Shown piece by piece: positions 1-6,646 of a DNA stretch of 16,705 nt. Source of the DNA: Candidatus Thorarchaeota archaeon (GTDB taxonomy: Archaea > Asgardarchaeota > Thorarchaeia > Thorarchaeales > Thorarchaeaceae); contig JAEOST010000739.1 of assembly GCA_016840245.1 (NCBI GenBank), positions 1 to 16,705 of the forward strand, in the 5' to 3' direction. The notes under the pieces are model-generated. The model was given only the letters and a program-made list of their open reading frames with translations. It had not been told where the DNA came from and made no database searches. Each line of letters starts with the position of its first letter. Positions within the stretch are counted from its first letter, which is position 1. The translations under genes were made by a program, and so were the position numbers.

Positions 1-781
1 ACCTCAGTATCATCAGGATGATTAGGGCTGCAGTACCTCCAATCAACGTATAACCAAGAACAAGGTCCAATGTTAGAATGACCGGTGCAATTCCACTACT
101 TGTAATGGTGAGATATGCAGTGTCTGAACTATAGGTCAGATTCTCCTCGGTCTCCAGAACAGCAGCATAGGGCTTGTTCTCATTATAGTGCTTGGTCATT
201 TTAATCTCCATATCACCCACTGAAATTTCAGAGCCATCACTCATTGTGAAAGAGAGATTTCGTATGACCATAGTCCCTCCCATCAGGTGTATGAATCTGG
301 AGGTTGCCTGCGGGTCTATGAGTTGGGTTCCTCCAACCATCTGCCCATCCCTGACAGTATCAGTCAACTCGAACAATCCGGTTTCATTCACGAAGTCATG
401 ATATCTTAAAGCGATATCCTGCCAAATCGCATAGTATCCAATACTATCGAAGTTCATTGACTGAATGAGACTTCGTCCCAACATGGTTTTTCCATAGTAG
501 AAACCTACCAATGCTGTCATGAAGTGTTGGCTCACAGGAGGATCGCGTTCCTGAGAAAGGAATATCATGCCAAATTTAGCCCGAATGAGAAGGACCTCAG
601 TATCATCAGCGAGAACGAACGATATCCTGTAAGTGAACTCGTCAACATCAAATGCATACAGCTTTGGAGTAAAGGTGTCGGATGCCTCCGGAGTGGTAGC
701 TTCGACAGATTGTGGTGTTATCCAGACACCCATCATTAGGACTATTAATACAAATGAAAATATCCGCGCTCGTTTTGGCAT
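1..781 (-). CDS. Secreted/membrane-anchored protein of unknown function (3' end cut by window edge)
   Basis: The minus strand is open from an ATG at 781 to base 1 with no stop, giving 260 visible residues, so the gene continues beyond the left edge. Residues 1-29 form a signal peptide (MPKRAR followed by a hydrophobic run to about residue 21, cleavage plausible near VEA-TT). A hydrophobic segment begins near residue 243 (LGYTLIGGTAALIILMIL) and is probably a C-terminal membrane anchor, so residues 30-240 should lie outside the cell. Possible N-glycosylation sequons are NET (132-134), NLS (175-177) and NLT (214-216). GAGGTG lies 6 bases before the start codon and a TATA-like CTTTTATT lies about 40 bases upstream. 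I recognise no family. It lies 85 bases downstream of the nitroreductase gene on the same strand. Confidence 0.8.
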   Translation of the reverse strand, partial: MPKRARIFSFVLIVLMMGVWITPQSVEATTPEASDTFTPKLYAFDVDEFTYRISFVLADDTEVLLIRAKFGMIFLSQERDPPVSQHFMTALVGFYYGKTMLGRSLIQSMNFDSIGYYAIWQDIALRYHDFVNETGLFELTDTVRDGQMVGGTQLIDPQATSRFIHLMGGTMVIRNLSFTMSDGSEISVGDMEIKMTKHYNENKPYAAVLETEENLTYSSDTAYLTITSSGIAPVILTLDLVLGYTLIGGTAALIILMILR

Positions 782-819
782 CTCTACACCTCGAAAGTGC
801 ACTGTATGAGAGGATTTTG

Positions 820-827
820 AATAAAAG
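820..827 (-). promoter_or_regulatory. Candidate TATA box for the secreted protein gene
   Basis: On the minus strand this reads CTTTTATT, about 39 bases before the ATG at 781, a spacing that suits archaeal transcription with a short leader. The call rests on sequence and position only. Confidence 0.4.
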
Positions 828-866
828 ATGCTTGTGATACCAGCAATTTCAGCCTGAGATACAGAG

Positions 867-1415
867 TCATGATAGGAACTCGGTCAATTCATCAACTGAC
901 ATTCGACTCGGTGGGTCTGGATCCTCTCTTGCCCATCCAAGGGTGACAGCTGCCACGAGAATCCAGTTCTTATTGAAATACTCGGGAATCTCCTCATCGG
1001 CATAGAGAACATCACCAATCCAGAGAGACCCGACGCCAAGCGAGTGTGCCTTCAGGAGCATGTTTTGGATGGCTGCGGCAACACTGTGTGCCTCAGTTCC
1101 CCACCCGAACTCTCCTGAATTCCAGATAATGACTGTGACTGGAGCCTCTTCCATAATCCCCAGAGAATCAAGTGCTGACCCAACAAAGCCCTCTCCATAT
1201 TCCTCCTTCATCTTCTTCATCTGTTTCCCGAACATGTCACAGAATCTCTTCTTTGAGTCGCCGGTCAGTACAGTGAAACGCCACTGCTGCCCATTCTTGG
1301 TTGAGGGTGCCCATGTCGCAGCCTCGAGAATCTCCTTTACAAGATTCATAGGAATCTCATCAGTCTTGAAGAATCTGATACTTCGTCTTCCTTTGATAGC
1401 CTCGTTTAGCTCCAT
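867..1415 (-). CDS. Nitroreductase family protein (FMN-dependent oxidoreductase)
   Basis: The 182-residue product matches the nitroreductase fold by motif. GRRSIRFFK near the N terminus and the APSTKNGQQWRF segment are the usual FMN phosphate and ring contacts, and the LKAHSLGVGSLWIGD stretch in the second half is the typical glycine-rich region. Members are cytoplasmic dimers that reduce nitro, quinone or flavin substrates with NAD(P)H; the substrate here cannot be deduced. I chose the ATG at 1415 because GAGGAG lies 6 bases upstream; an in-frame TTG at 1433 would add six residues but lies upstream of that site. The gene diverges from the OST3/OST6-like gene across a gap of about 100 bases. 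Confidence 0.9.
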   Translation of the reverse strand: MELNEAIKGRRSIRFFKTDEIPMNLVKEILEAATWAPSTKNGQQWRFTVLTGDSKKRFCDMFGKQMKKMKEEYGEGFVGSALDSLGIMEEAPVTVIIWNSGEFGWGTEAHSVAAAIQNMLLKAHSLGVGSLWIGDVLYADEEIPEYFNKNWILVAAVTLGWAREDPDPPSRMSVDELTEFLS

Positions 1416-1513
1416 GATGATTCTCCTCGTCAAACATTATCTGGACACGTAGATATCTGTATTTTCCTTGTTCAATTGCTCTATAGTACAAAAATCCATC
1501 CAAAGGCAGTCTT

Positions 1514-1966
1514 ATGATAGATTTGCTCTATCAATGTATTGAGGTTAATCGTTTGAAGTTATGGTGGCCAAGAGTGGTTATGAGACCACAGATACGATTC
1601 GCAAGAATGCGTGTTGGAAGGTCGATGATGCCTAGCAATGTGTTTCTTCTGGGTACTGCACTCTTTGCTGTTCTATTCACTCTGGGAGGAAATATATTCA
1701 CTCTGGTGAATTCTCCTTCAGCGATAATTACTGATGGTAGAGTAGTCTACCCAGGAATCGATGCACAACTAGCATTGGAGGGCATTGCAGTTTCTGCCAT
1801 CTTATTGGTGGGAGTGATTGGGTTTGGACTGATGTTCCATAGTTCTAGATTTGTCTTTGAACCATCCTATGCAACTCGACTCATGACACTGGGAATGATC
1901 ATCTCCAGCGTATCCGTTCTAGTTGTCAGCTACCTGTTCATATACAAACTAGGAGTACTCGTCTAG
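1514..1966 (+). CDS. OST3/OST6-like (TUSC3/MAGT1-like) membrane protein, no thioredoxin domain
   Basis: A 150-residue protein with three predicted transmembrane segments at about 42-64, 86-108 and 120-146. The stretch between TM1 and TM2 has the pattern I associate with eukaryotic OST3/OST6 oligosaccharyltransferase subunits: a GG at the end of TM1, an N-x-P-x-A segment (66-70), G75, a V-Y motif (78-79), then Q85 and E89 leading into the next helix. Human TUSC3/MAGT1 has the equivalent W-N-H-I-R-G-P-P ... V-N-Y-I ... Q-F-V-A-E-T series in the same order. The eukaryotic lumenal thioredoxin domain is absent, so any role would be structural, assisting an AglB/STT3 glycosyltransferase in the membrane. 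Asgard archaea are known to carry OST3/OST6 homologues. The start is uncertain: a TTG at 1553 with GAGGT 7 bases upstream would drop 13 residues. The family call is from pattern memory, not a search. Confidence 0.7.
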   Translation: MIDLLYQCIEVNRLKLWWPRVVMRPQIRFARMRVGRSMMPSNVFLLGTALFAVLFTLGGNIFTLVNSPSAIITDGRVVYPGIDAQLALEGIAVSAILLVGVIGFGLMFHSSRFVFEPSYATRLMTLGMIISSVSVLVVSYLFIYKLGVLV

Positions 1967-1981
1967 AATTGCAAAAGGAAA

Positions 1982-2003
1982 ATGGTGGGGACGGGGAGAT
2001 TCG
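1982..2003 (-). repeat. Truncated copy of the tRNA-Trp 3' end (distal direct repeat, att-like)
   Basis: These 22 bases are identical to 2887-2908, the 3' end of the intact tRNA-Trp gene from within the T loop through the encoded CCA plus one base. Identity stops abruptly on both sides (GGTTCAAA here against AACTCCCG in the real gene), so no functional tRNA can form here. A duplicated tRNA 3' end in the same orientation is the usual scar of integration by a tyrosine recombinase. Confidence 0.85.
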
Positions 2004-2015
2004 GTTCAAATATCA

Positions 2016-2819
2016 TCAAGCTTGTAGATATGCATGAAGCTCGGTTGCGTAAACGAATAGTTTGAGACAATAACCGTAGTATGATTCTGTACCATAATCC
2101 CAACGTGTAGACCCCAATTGTAGATTATGTTGCCAGCCAGTAGTTTCATAGAAAATCGAAGAATCTGAGTAGTGCATGAGGAGACCTCCAACTGCCTCGG
2201 GCATATCGACATCTAGATAGACGAAATCTGGATAGGTGGACCTCCATCCAATATTGATACTGGTAAGATATGAGGAGTTTGAATATGTCACATCATCGGT
2301 GATGGTACATCTCAGAGTCCCATTAGGGACTTGATAGACAAAGAAACTTCCGTTTAGATTGGCACCATTACTATATGTGATATTTGTATCCAAATTGTAG
2401 GTTGACTCTTCTTCTACGTCGTTAATGCGAATATCAGTAGGCACTCTACTACCCAGTATAAGAGTAATCGATTCGATATCTTCCTGCATAACGAGTCCCA
2501 ATAGATGTGAGCCCCCAAGATCTTGATAGGTCGCCTTCACCGAATTTCGGTCTGGAATAACCTCAATTTGATACATGAGTTGAGTATCTGCACTGAACCC
2601 AATATCGATACTACAATCATGAAAATAATTTAGTCCTACTTTGAGCTGACGCGTATCATTCTCGGGAAAAGTACGGAAATAATCATCACTCTCAGTAGTG
2701 GTACGAGTAGGAAGATCATTACTAAGAATAATTGTGGTGTAGGTCAATCCAACAACTAAGATTACAATCAGAACTACTGCTGTGACAGCAATTTTGGATG
2801 AAATTCGCTCTACCCCCAT
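2016..2819 (-). CDS. Signal-anchored extracellular protein of unknown function
   Basis: A 267-residue protein. Residues 9-32 form one strong hydrophobic helix (IAVTAVVLIVILVVGLTYTT) after a short basic start, most simply an uncleaved signal anchor with the remaining 235 residues outside. The body is rich in Ser, Thr, Tyr, Asn and Asp, with alternating hydrophobic residues that suggest beta structure, and with sequons NDT, NIT, NGS, NGT and NSS. The ATG at 2819 is preceded by GAGGAGG with a spacing of about 10 bases. The stop is TGA followed directly by a second TGA, and the gene ends 12 bases before the truncated tRNA-Trp repeat. I recognise no family. It is the only gene between the two tRNA-Trp repeats, so it may have arrived as cargo. 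Confidence 0.8.
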   Translation of the reverse strand: MGVERISSKIAVTAVVLIVILVVGLTYTTIILSNDLPTRTTTESDDYFRTFPENDTRQLKVGLNYFHDCSIDIGFSADTQLMYQIEVIPDRNSVKATYQDLGGSHLLGLVMQEDIESITLILGSRVPTDIRINDVEEESTYNLDTNITYSNGANLNGSFFVYQVPNGTLRCTITDDVTYSNSSYLTSINIGWRSTYPDFVYLDVDMPEAVGGLLMHYSDSSIFYETTGWQHNLQLGSTRWDYGTESYYGYCLKLFVYATELHAYLQA

Positions 2820-2886
2820 GTCGTTTAAGCCTCCTCATATCTCTTCAAAATCGATTCAAAAAGTCTTTCGACAGCAGCGTGAAGAT

Positions 2887-2908
2887 ATGGTGGGGACGGG
2901 GAGATTCG
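2887..2908 (-). repeat. tRNA-proximal copy of the 22-bp direct repeat
   Basis: This covers the T-loop end, T-stem 3' strand, acceptor 3' strand and CCA of the intact tRNA-Trp gene plus one flanking base. It matches 1982-2003 exactly. Confidence 0.85.
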
Positions 2909-3025
2909 AACTCCCGATCGATGAGTTTCACCGAGGCGATGTCTATTATTTGACCCGCTCTTTTCTAGGTTCGAATCGAACCTTGATCTGGAGCCCATCG
3001 CCATACCGGACTAGGCCACGTCCCC
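2888..3025 (-). tRNA. tRNA-Trp (CCA anticodon) with a 61-nt intron
   Basis: Exon 1 is 3025-2988, the intron 2987-2927 and exon 2 2926-2888. The mature molecule folds as a 77-nt cloverleaf: acceptor GGGGACG/CGTCCCC, discriminator A, encoded CCA; D stem GCC/GGC; anticodon stem ATGGG/CTCAT with one G-T pair; loop CTCCAGA carrying anticodon CCA; variable loop CGATC; T arm GGGAG-TTCGAAT-CTCCC. The intron lies between positions 37 and 38, the usual archaeal site, with 3-nt bulges AG^A and AA^A. The central helix CTCC/GGTG has one U-U mismatch, so the bulge-helix-bulge is slightly relaxed. The intron contains the hairpin AGGTTCG-ATT-CGAACCT. No C/D boxes were found in it, unlike the longer tRNA-Trp introns of haloarchaea. 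Confidence 0.93.
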
Positions 3026-3093
3026 GAAGTTCACACAGGAACACGCGTTTTCTTTTCTTGTTACGATATGAAGCTTTCGTCAGTATGTGTTGT

Positions 3094-3681
3094 TCATTCC
3101 TTCTTCTGTATTTTGACACCATCTCTTGAGATGAGCTGGTCTCCATCTCCTTCCTCTACATTAGCAAATCGAGCCATGACAAATAGCGTGTCAGAGAGCC
3201 TGTTCAAGTATTTGATGACCTCTGGACGTACAGATACCATACTTGACAATGTAATGGTTCGTCTCTCTGCTCTACGACACACTGTTCGACATACATGGAG
3301 GAAGGCCGCGGATTTTGTACCCCCTGGTATCACAAAACTCGATATGGGTGGTAATGCCTCGGTCAATTCATCCGCAATATTCTCCAAGTCCGTGACATCA
3401 CTATCCTGAACCAGTTCGAGAAACTTGTAGATCTCCTCAGATCCCTCATCCTCTCTGGGAGTGGCTAGTTCTGCTGCAGTATGAAAGAGTCGTTGCTGGA
3501 TTGAGTGCAGATACCCTGTAATTCTCTCCTCTGAATGAACCTTAGCCACACCAAGTGTTGTGATCAGCTCATCCACTGTTCCATAGGCCTCTACTCGTGG
3601 ATTGTCCTTCTCAACCCTCTCTCCAGTCAGAAGCCCGGTCTTCCCCTTATCACCAGCACGTGTGTATATTGGATCAGGCAC
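3094..3681 (-). CDS. PduO-type ATP:cob(I)alamin adenosyltransferase
   Basis: A 195-residue protein of the PduO/MMAB family, which transfers the 5'-deoxyadenosyl group of ATP to cob(I)alamin to make adenosylcobalamin in the cytoplasm. Diagnostic features are the N-terminal YTRAGDKGKTGLL ATP-binding loop (6-18), RVEAYGTVDEL (29-39), FVIPGG (116-121), the arginine-rich CRTVCRRAER helix (131-140) and YLNRLSDTLFVMAR (158-171). Length is normal. The start is a GTG at 3681 with GAGG 5 bases upstream, and MPDPIYTRAG is a typical family N terminus. It diverges from rnhB across about 90 bases. No B12-dependent enzyme is visible in this window. Confidence 0.93.
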   Translation of the reverse strand: MPDPIYTRAGDKGKTGLLTGERVEKDNPRVEAYGTVDELITTLGVAKVHSEERITGYLHSIQQRLFHTAAELATPREDEGSEEIYKFLELVQDSDVTDLENIADELTEALPPISSFVIPGGTKSAAFLHVCRTVCRRAERRTITLSSMVSVRPEVIKYLNRLSDTLFVMARFANVEEGDGDQLISRDGVKIQKKE

Positions 3682-3772
3682 TATTCCTCACTCAAGATGT
3701 GCTATGAGCATACTCCTATGAATCTAGTCATGAACATATCTGATAATAAGGGGCTCACACTCTTGTTGCAAT

Positions 3773-4453
3773 ATGGCAACCAAATTGAGTGGCATTGCAG
3801 GTATTGATGAGGCAGGTCGCGGTCCTGTGATGGGTCCAATGGTTGTCTGTGGTGTTCTTGTTTCTCCTGAGAATCTTCGCAAAATTGGAGAGATAGGAGC
3901 TCGTGACTCGAAGGTAATGACCCCGCGAAAGAGGACTCAACTCTCCACTGTTATTCGCAGTCTGGCTCAGGATATTGCTATTGAATCCGTTACTGCCGCT
4001 GATATTGACTACCTCAGAAATAGCAAGACTATGAATGTGATTGAGGTCGACCTGTTCATTAAAATCGTAAAGCGTCTAAGACCCAAAGAAGTCTATCTAG
4101 ATGCTGCTGATGTAAAGGCTGACAGATTTGGAAGGAATGTAGGGGAGGGCAGTGGTCTACTATCACTCGGCTGTAAAGTAGTATCAGAGCACAAGGCTGA
4201 TGCTAAGTATCCAATCGTATCTGCTGCATCTATCATAGCAAAGGTTGAACGTGACAGAATCATCGAAACATTTCACGGTAAGTTTGGTGATTTTGGGTCT
4301 GGATATCCCTCTGATCCAAAGACTGTGGCGTTTCTGGAGGAATACATCGCAGAAGGAAAAGAACTCCCTTTCTTTGTACGGCGAAGTTGGGCATCTGTAA
4401 AGAATCTTGAGAAGAAGTATGACCGTGGCCAATCACGTCTAGACTCATTCTGA
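3773..4453 (+). CDS. rnhB: Ribonuclease HII
   Basis: A 226-residue archaeal RNase HII that cuts the RNA strand of RNA-DNA hybrids and removes single ribonucleotides from DNA. The catalytic acidic set is visible: D12 and E13 in GIDEAGRGPVMGPMV, D110 in VYLDAADV and D143 in HKADAKYPIVSAASIIAKVERD. The conserved GSGYPSDP (176-182) carries the tyrosine that recognises the 2'-OH of the junction ribonucleotide. Full length. The start ATG is at 3773; the SD signal is weak. The gene converges on the COG1395 regulator with a single base between the two stop codons. Confidence 0.96.
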   Translation: MATKLSGIAGIDEAGRGPVMGPMVVCGVLVSPENLRKIGEIGARDSKVMTPRKRTQLSTVIRSLAQDIAIESVTAADIDYLRNSKTMNVIEVDLFIKIVKRLRPKEVYLDAADVKADRFGRNVGEGSGLLSLGCKVVSEHKADAKYPIVSAASIIAKVERDRIIETFHGKFGDFGSGYPSDPKTVAFLEEYIAEGKELPFFVRRSWASVKNLEKKYDRGQSRLDSF

Positions 4454-4454
4454 A

Positions 4455-5417
4455 TCAGTCAGGAGTTCTCTCCTTTATTATCTTCTTGAGTTCACGAGGT
4501 CTGTCGATCTCATCGAGTTCGAGCTGTCGTATCACTGGAAGGTCTGATACGCTTTCATCTGCTTGTCCCTCTTCTACGATTATTAGAGTGTCTGACTTGG
4601 TCACATTTGAAACACTCTTCAGAATCTCCATGCGTTTGTGAAGTCTTCTACTCCTTATCGAGCCTATTCCAGTCATCAGTGGCGGACCCTCTTCTTTTGC
4701 AGCAACATGGAATGGTGCACGATCGGTCCATAATACAGTCATACCTAGACGATTAAAGAATTCACTTACTCTGCTTTCAACATGTGGTAGTTCTGACTGT
4801 CTCTCTGGTGGAGTGGGTGTGTCCCGAATGAGTGGATTTTGTAAAAAGTCAAGAGGGATAATGAGATCTGTTTCAAGAACTTCTTCTAGCCTCTCTGCCA
4901 CATCCATGCTTACATCCATCTCGTCCTTCTCATATGCGAGGATTGCTCGAGCTGACACCTCAACACACTTGGCCAAGTCTTTCTTTGTCATGTCTTGAGA
5001 CATGCGGACCTCTTTCAACCTGCCACCATCGATTGCTACGAATCTTCCACCTCTCTGAATGAATTCCCTAGGCATTGTTTCTTCTGCAATCGCTCCCTGA
5101 AGTGTCTGCGGAGTGATTGTAGATACACCATACCGTTTGTAAATCACTCCTTCGTCCAGTGTTCCTCTTCGTGTCTGTCTTCCTACAATCAGAGGTGTGG
5201 CATCGAAAAAGTGTGCAACAAGCTGAAGGGACATGGCATCTTCTTTCGTAAGGGCATCTATGTTAGCCAAGATTTTGACCAAGACAAGCTGTTCTCCCTT
5301 ACGTGCAACTAGATCAAAACAACTGGGTCTGACATCGCACTGGGAGGACAGGTCGAACCCAGCATCCACTAGGTTTGAAATAACCTCTTGGATTATCTGA
5401 CTTCGTGCCTTCGTCAT
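4455..5417 (-). CDS. COG1395-type archaeal HTH transcriptional regulator
   Basis: A 320-residue protein with the layout of the archaeal family COG1395. An N-terminal domain (about 1-110) has CFDLVARKGEQLVLVKI (33-49), reminiscent of a restriction-endonuclease-like fold. A Cro/XRE helix-turn-helix follows at about 132-187 (LKEVRMSQDMTKKDLAKCVE then VSARAILAYEKDEMDVS). A C-terminal domain (about 215-310) holds VSEFFNRLGMTVLWTDRAPFHVAA. The regulated genes are unknown. It lies 63 bases downstream of the DUF61 gene on the same strand and may be read with the nop5-flpA cluster. GGAG precedes the ATG at 5417. Confidence 0.85.
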   Translation of the reverse strand: MTKARSQIIQEVISNLVDAGFDLSSQCDVRPSCFDLVARKGEQLVLVKILANIDALTKEDAMSLQLVAHFFDATPLIVGRQTRRGTLDEGVIYKRYGVSTITPQTLQGAIAEETMPREFIQRGGRFVAIDGGRLKEVRMSQDMTKKDLAKCVEVSARAILAYEKDEMDVSMDVAERLEEVLETDLIIPLDFLQNPLIRDTPTPPERQSELPHVESRVSEFFNRLGMTVLWTDRAPFHVAAKEEGPPLMTGIGSIRSRRLHKRMEILKSVSNVTKSDTLIIVEEGQADESVSDLPVIRQLELDEIDRPRELKKIIKERTPD

Positions 5418-5480
5418 GACGTGGTCTCCAGATTCTTTGTCTTTACGAATCCTTTTCAGGCTTGCTAATTGTGAATTGAT

Positions 5481-5951
5481 TCAACTATTTGTTAATGAAG
5501 AGTTGTTTTCCATATCTATTGTTGTTGTAAAGCCCATACAAGTTGTAGACGGTAGTTTCTTCCGTAAAACCTGTACCTGAGGTCTTGCTAGGCGTTCAAT
5601 GGGTTCCCAGAGGGTAATGTCATCCCATCGTAGGTCAACATCTCCTACGATGAGTCCATTCACTAGAAACAACTCAACTTTTCCACCAGAAATTGTGTGG
5701 ATTCCTCTTCCAAGGTCCATTCTTCTGAGAATGACTATGGGCAATCTAATCTCGTCATGCAAACGACTTGGAACAATACTTGCCAGAAAATTGATCTCTT
5801 CCCTCCGAAATGCTGAGTTTTCTCCACCTCTGGTTTCGTATTCGAACACACCGGACTCAATGATATCCTTCAATGGAATCCGTTTGCTTGGAAGGTGGTC
5901 ATTGACAGAATCTATCTCTTGTTCTAGCACTTTATCGAAGAAGGAACTCAC
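5481..5951 (-). CDS. DUF61/UPF0216 family protein, coupled to flpA
   Basis: A 156-residue protein. Residues 14-100 match the archaeal UPF0216 (DUF61) pattern: VNDHLPSKRIPLKDIIES (17-34), a TRGGENSAFRREEINFLASIVP stretch (40-61), and a RLPIVILRRMDLGRG turn followed by a short beta region. Function is unknown in the family. The last 50 or so residues look like an extension or poorly conserved tail. It starts at a GTG whose GTGA overlaps the flpA stop, with GGAGG 7 bases upstream, so it is almost certainly translationally coupled to fibrillarin. That placement hints at a role in RNA modification or ribosome assembly; this is inference only. Confidence 0.8.
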   Translation of the reverse strand: MSSFFDKVLEQEIDSVNDHLPSKRIPLKDIIESGVFEYETRGGENSAFRREEINFLASIVPSRLHDEIRLPIVILRRMDLGRGIHTISGGKVELFLVNGLIVGDVDLRWDDITLWEPIERLARPQVQVLRKKLPSTTCMGFTTTIDMENNSSLTNS

Positions 5952-6646
5952 CTCATTGCCTCCGTGACTCGCACCACGACGAACATATGATCCTTCTCAA
6001 GTGGTTCCAGATTGACCCTCTCAACAATTTCAAGGCCAGCATCATCCATCAGGGAAATCTCCTTGTTGTATATTTTCTGAACCTCCATAGAGGAGTCTAT
6101 ACTGCGGGCCTTGATTGCAATCATGCCCCATGCACCAAAGGAACAGAATGTACTGAGATTCTCATAGAGAATACTGGCTTGATCTGACTGTGCAACATCC
6201 TGATAGACAACATCTATTGGACCTGCTACAATAGGACCGTATCTTGATGGATACCTTGCATCATCCACTATTGGGATGACATTCTTACGAGTGATTGCTA
6301 GTTGAAATAGCTCCCGTGCTATCCGTGGAGAGAACTCAACTGCGTAGACAGCTCCCGCAGGTCCCACGATGTCCGACACGTGGCTAACTGTAGTACCCGA
6401 AGCTGCTCCTAGATAGAGGACCTTTGAGCCCGGTTGAATAGGCATCTCGTTTAGTCCTTTTTGAATGGCTGCAGCAAGTTTAGACCTTCTAGTAGACCAC
6501 AATCTGTACTCAGTATCATCGACTTTTACTAGCTTCTCTCCATAGACACTCTGACCAGAGATAATAGTCCGGGTTGCTAGAGACGACCTGTTTTGGTCCT
6601 GAACTCTGTAGACACCTGGGAATTTGAGATCTTTAACCGCTGTCAT
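5948..6646 (-). CDS. flpA: Fibrillarin-like rRNA/tRNA 2'-O-methyltransferase
   Basis: A 232-residue fibrillarin, the SAM-dependent methylase of the C/D-box sRNP that methylates ribose 2'-OH at guide-specified positions in rRNA and tRNA. The N-terminal small domain (1-50) includes GVYRVQDQNRSSLATRT and LVKVDDTEYRLWSTRRSKLAAAI. The SAM loop is KVLYLGAASGTTVSHVSD (75-92), with acidic E104 for the ribose. The catalytic K-D-K-H set can be placed at K56, D150 (VVYQDVAQ), K179 (IAIKARSID) and H220 (EKDHMFVV). The gene overlaps its partner nop5 upstream by 4 bases and the DUF61 gene downstream by 4 bases. Confidence 0.97.
   Translation of the reverse strand: MTAVKDLKFPGVYRVQDQNRSSLATRTIISGQSVYGEKLVKVDDTEYRLWSTRRSKLAAAIQKGLNEMPIQPGSKVLYLGAASGTTVSHVSDIVGPAGAVYAVEFSPRIARELFQLAITRKNVIPIVDDARYPSRYGPIVAGPIDVVYQDVAQSDQASILYENLSTFCSFGAWGMIAIKARSIDSSMEVQKIYNKEISLMDDAGLEIVERVNLEPLEKDHMFVVVRVTEAMR

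Larger units (their letters stand above)
1982..2886. mobile_element. Possible small integrated segment or remnant at tRNA-Trp
   Basis: The 905-bp interval from the truncated tRNA-Trp 3' end up to the intact tRNA holds a single gene (2016-2819) that nearly fills it. The geometry (intact tRNA at one end, 3'-end copy at the other, same orientation) fits tRNA-targeted integration. No integrase or replication gene is present, so this would be a decayed element, a cargo gene left behind, or an element mobilised in trans. A partial duplication of the tRNA without a mobile element is the main alternative. Confidence 0.35.

Noticed and set aside
524..739. A 71-codon plus-strand frame near the left edge
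   Set aside because: It lies wholly inside the minus-strand secreted-protein gene, which has a signal peptide, SD and promoter.
1982..2010. A second tRNA gene next to the OST3/OST6-like gene
   Set aside because: Only the last 22 bases of tRNA-Trp are present. No matching acceptor 5' strand, D arm or anticodon arm follows, so it is a fragment.
2782..3129. A 115-codon plus-strand frame across the tRNA-Trp gene
   Set aside because: It runs over the tRNA gene and the ends of two real genes in antisense, with no SD or family pattern.
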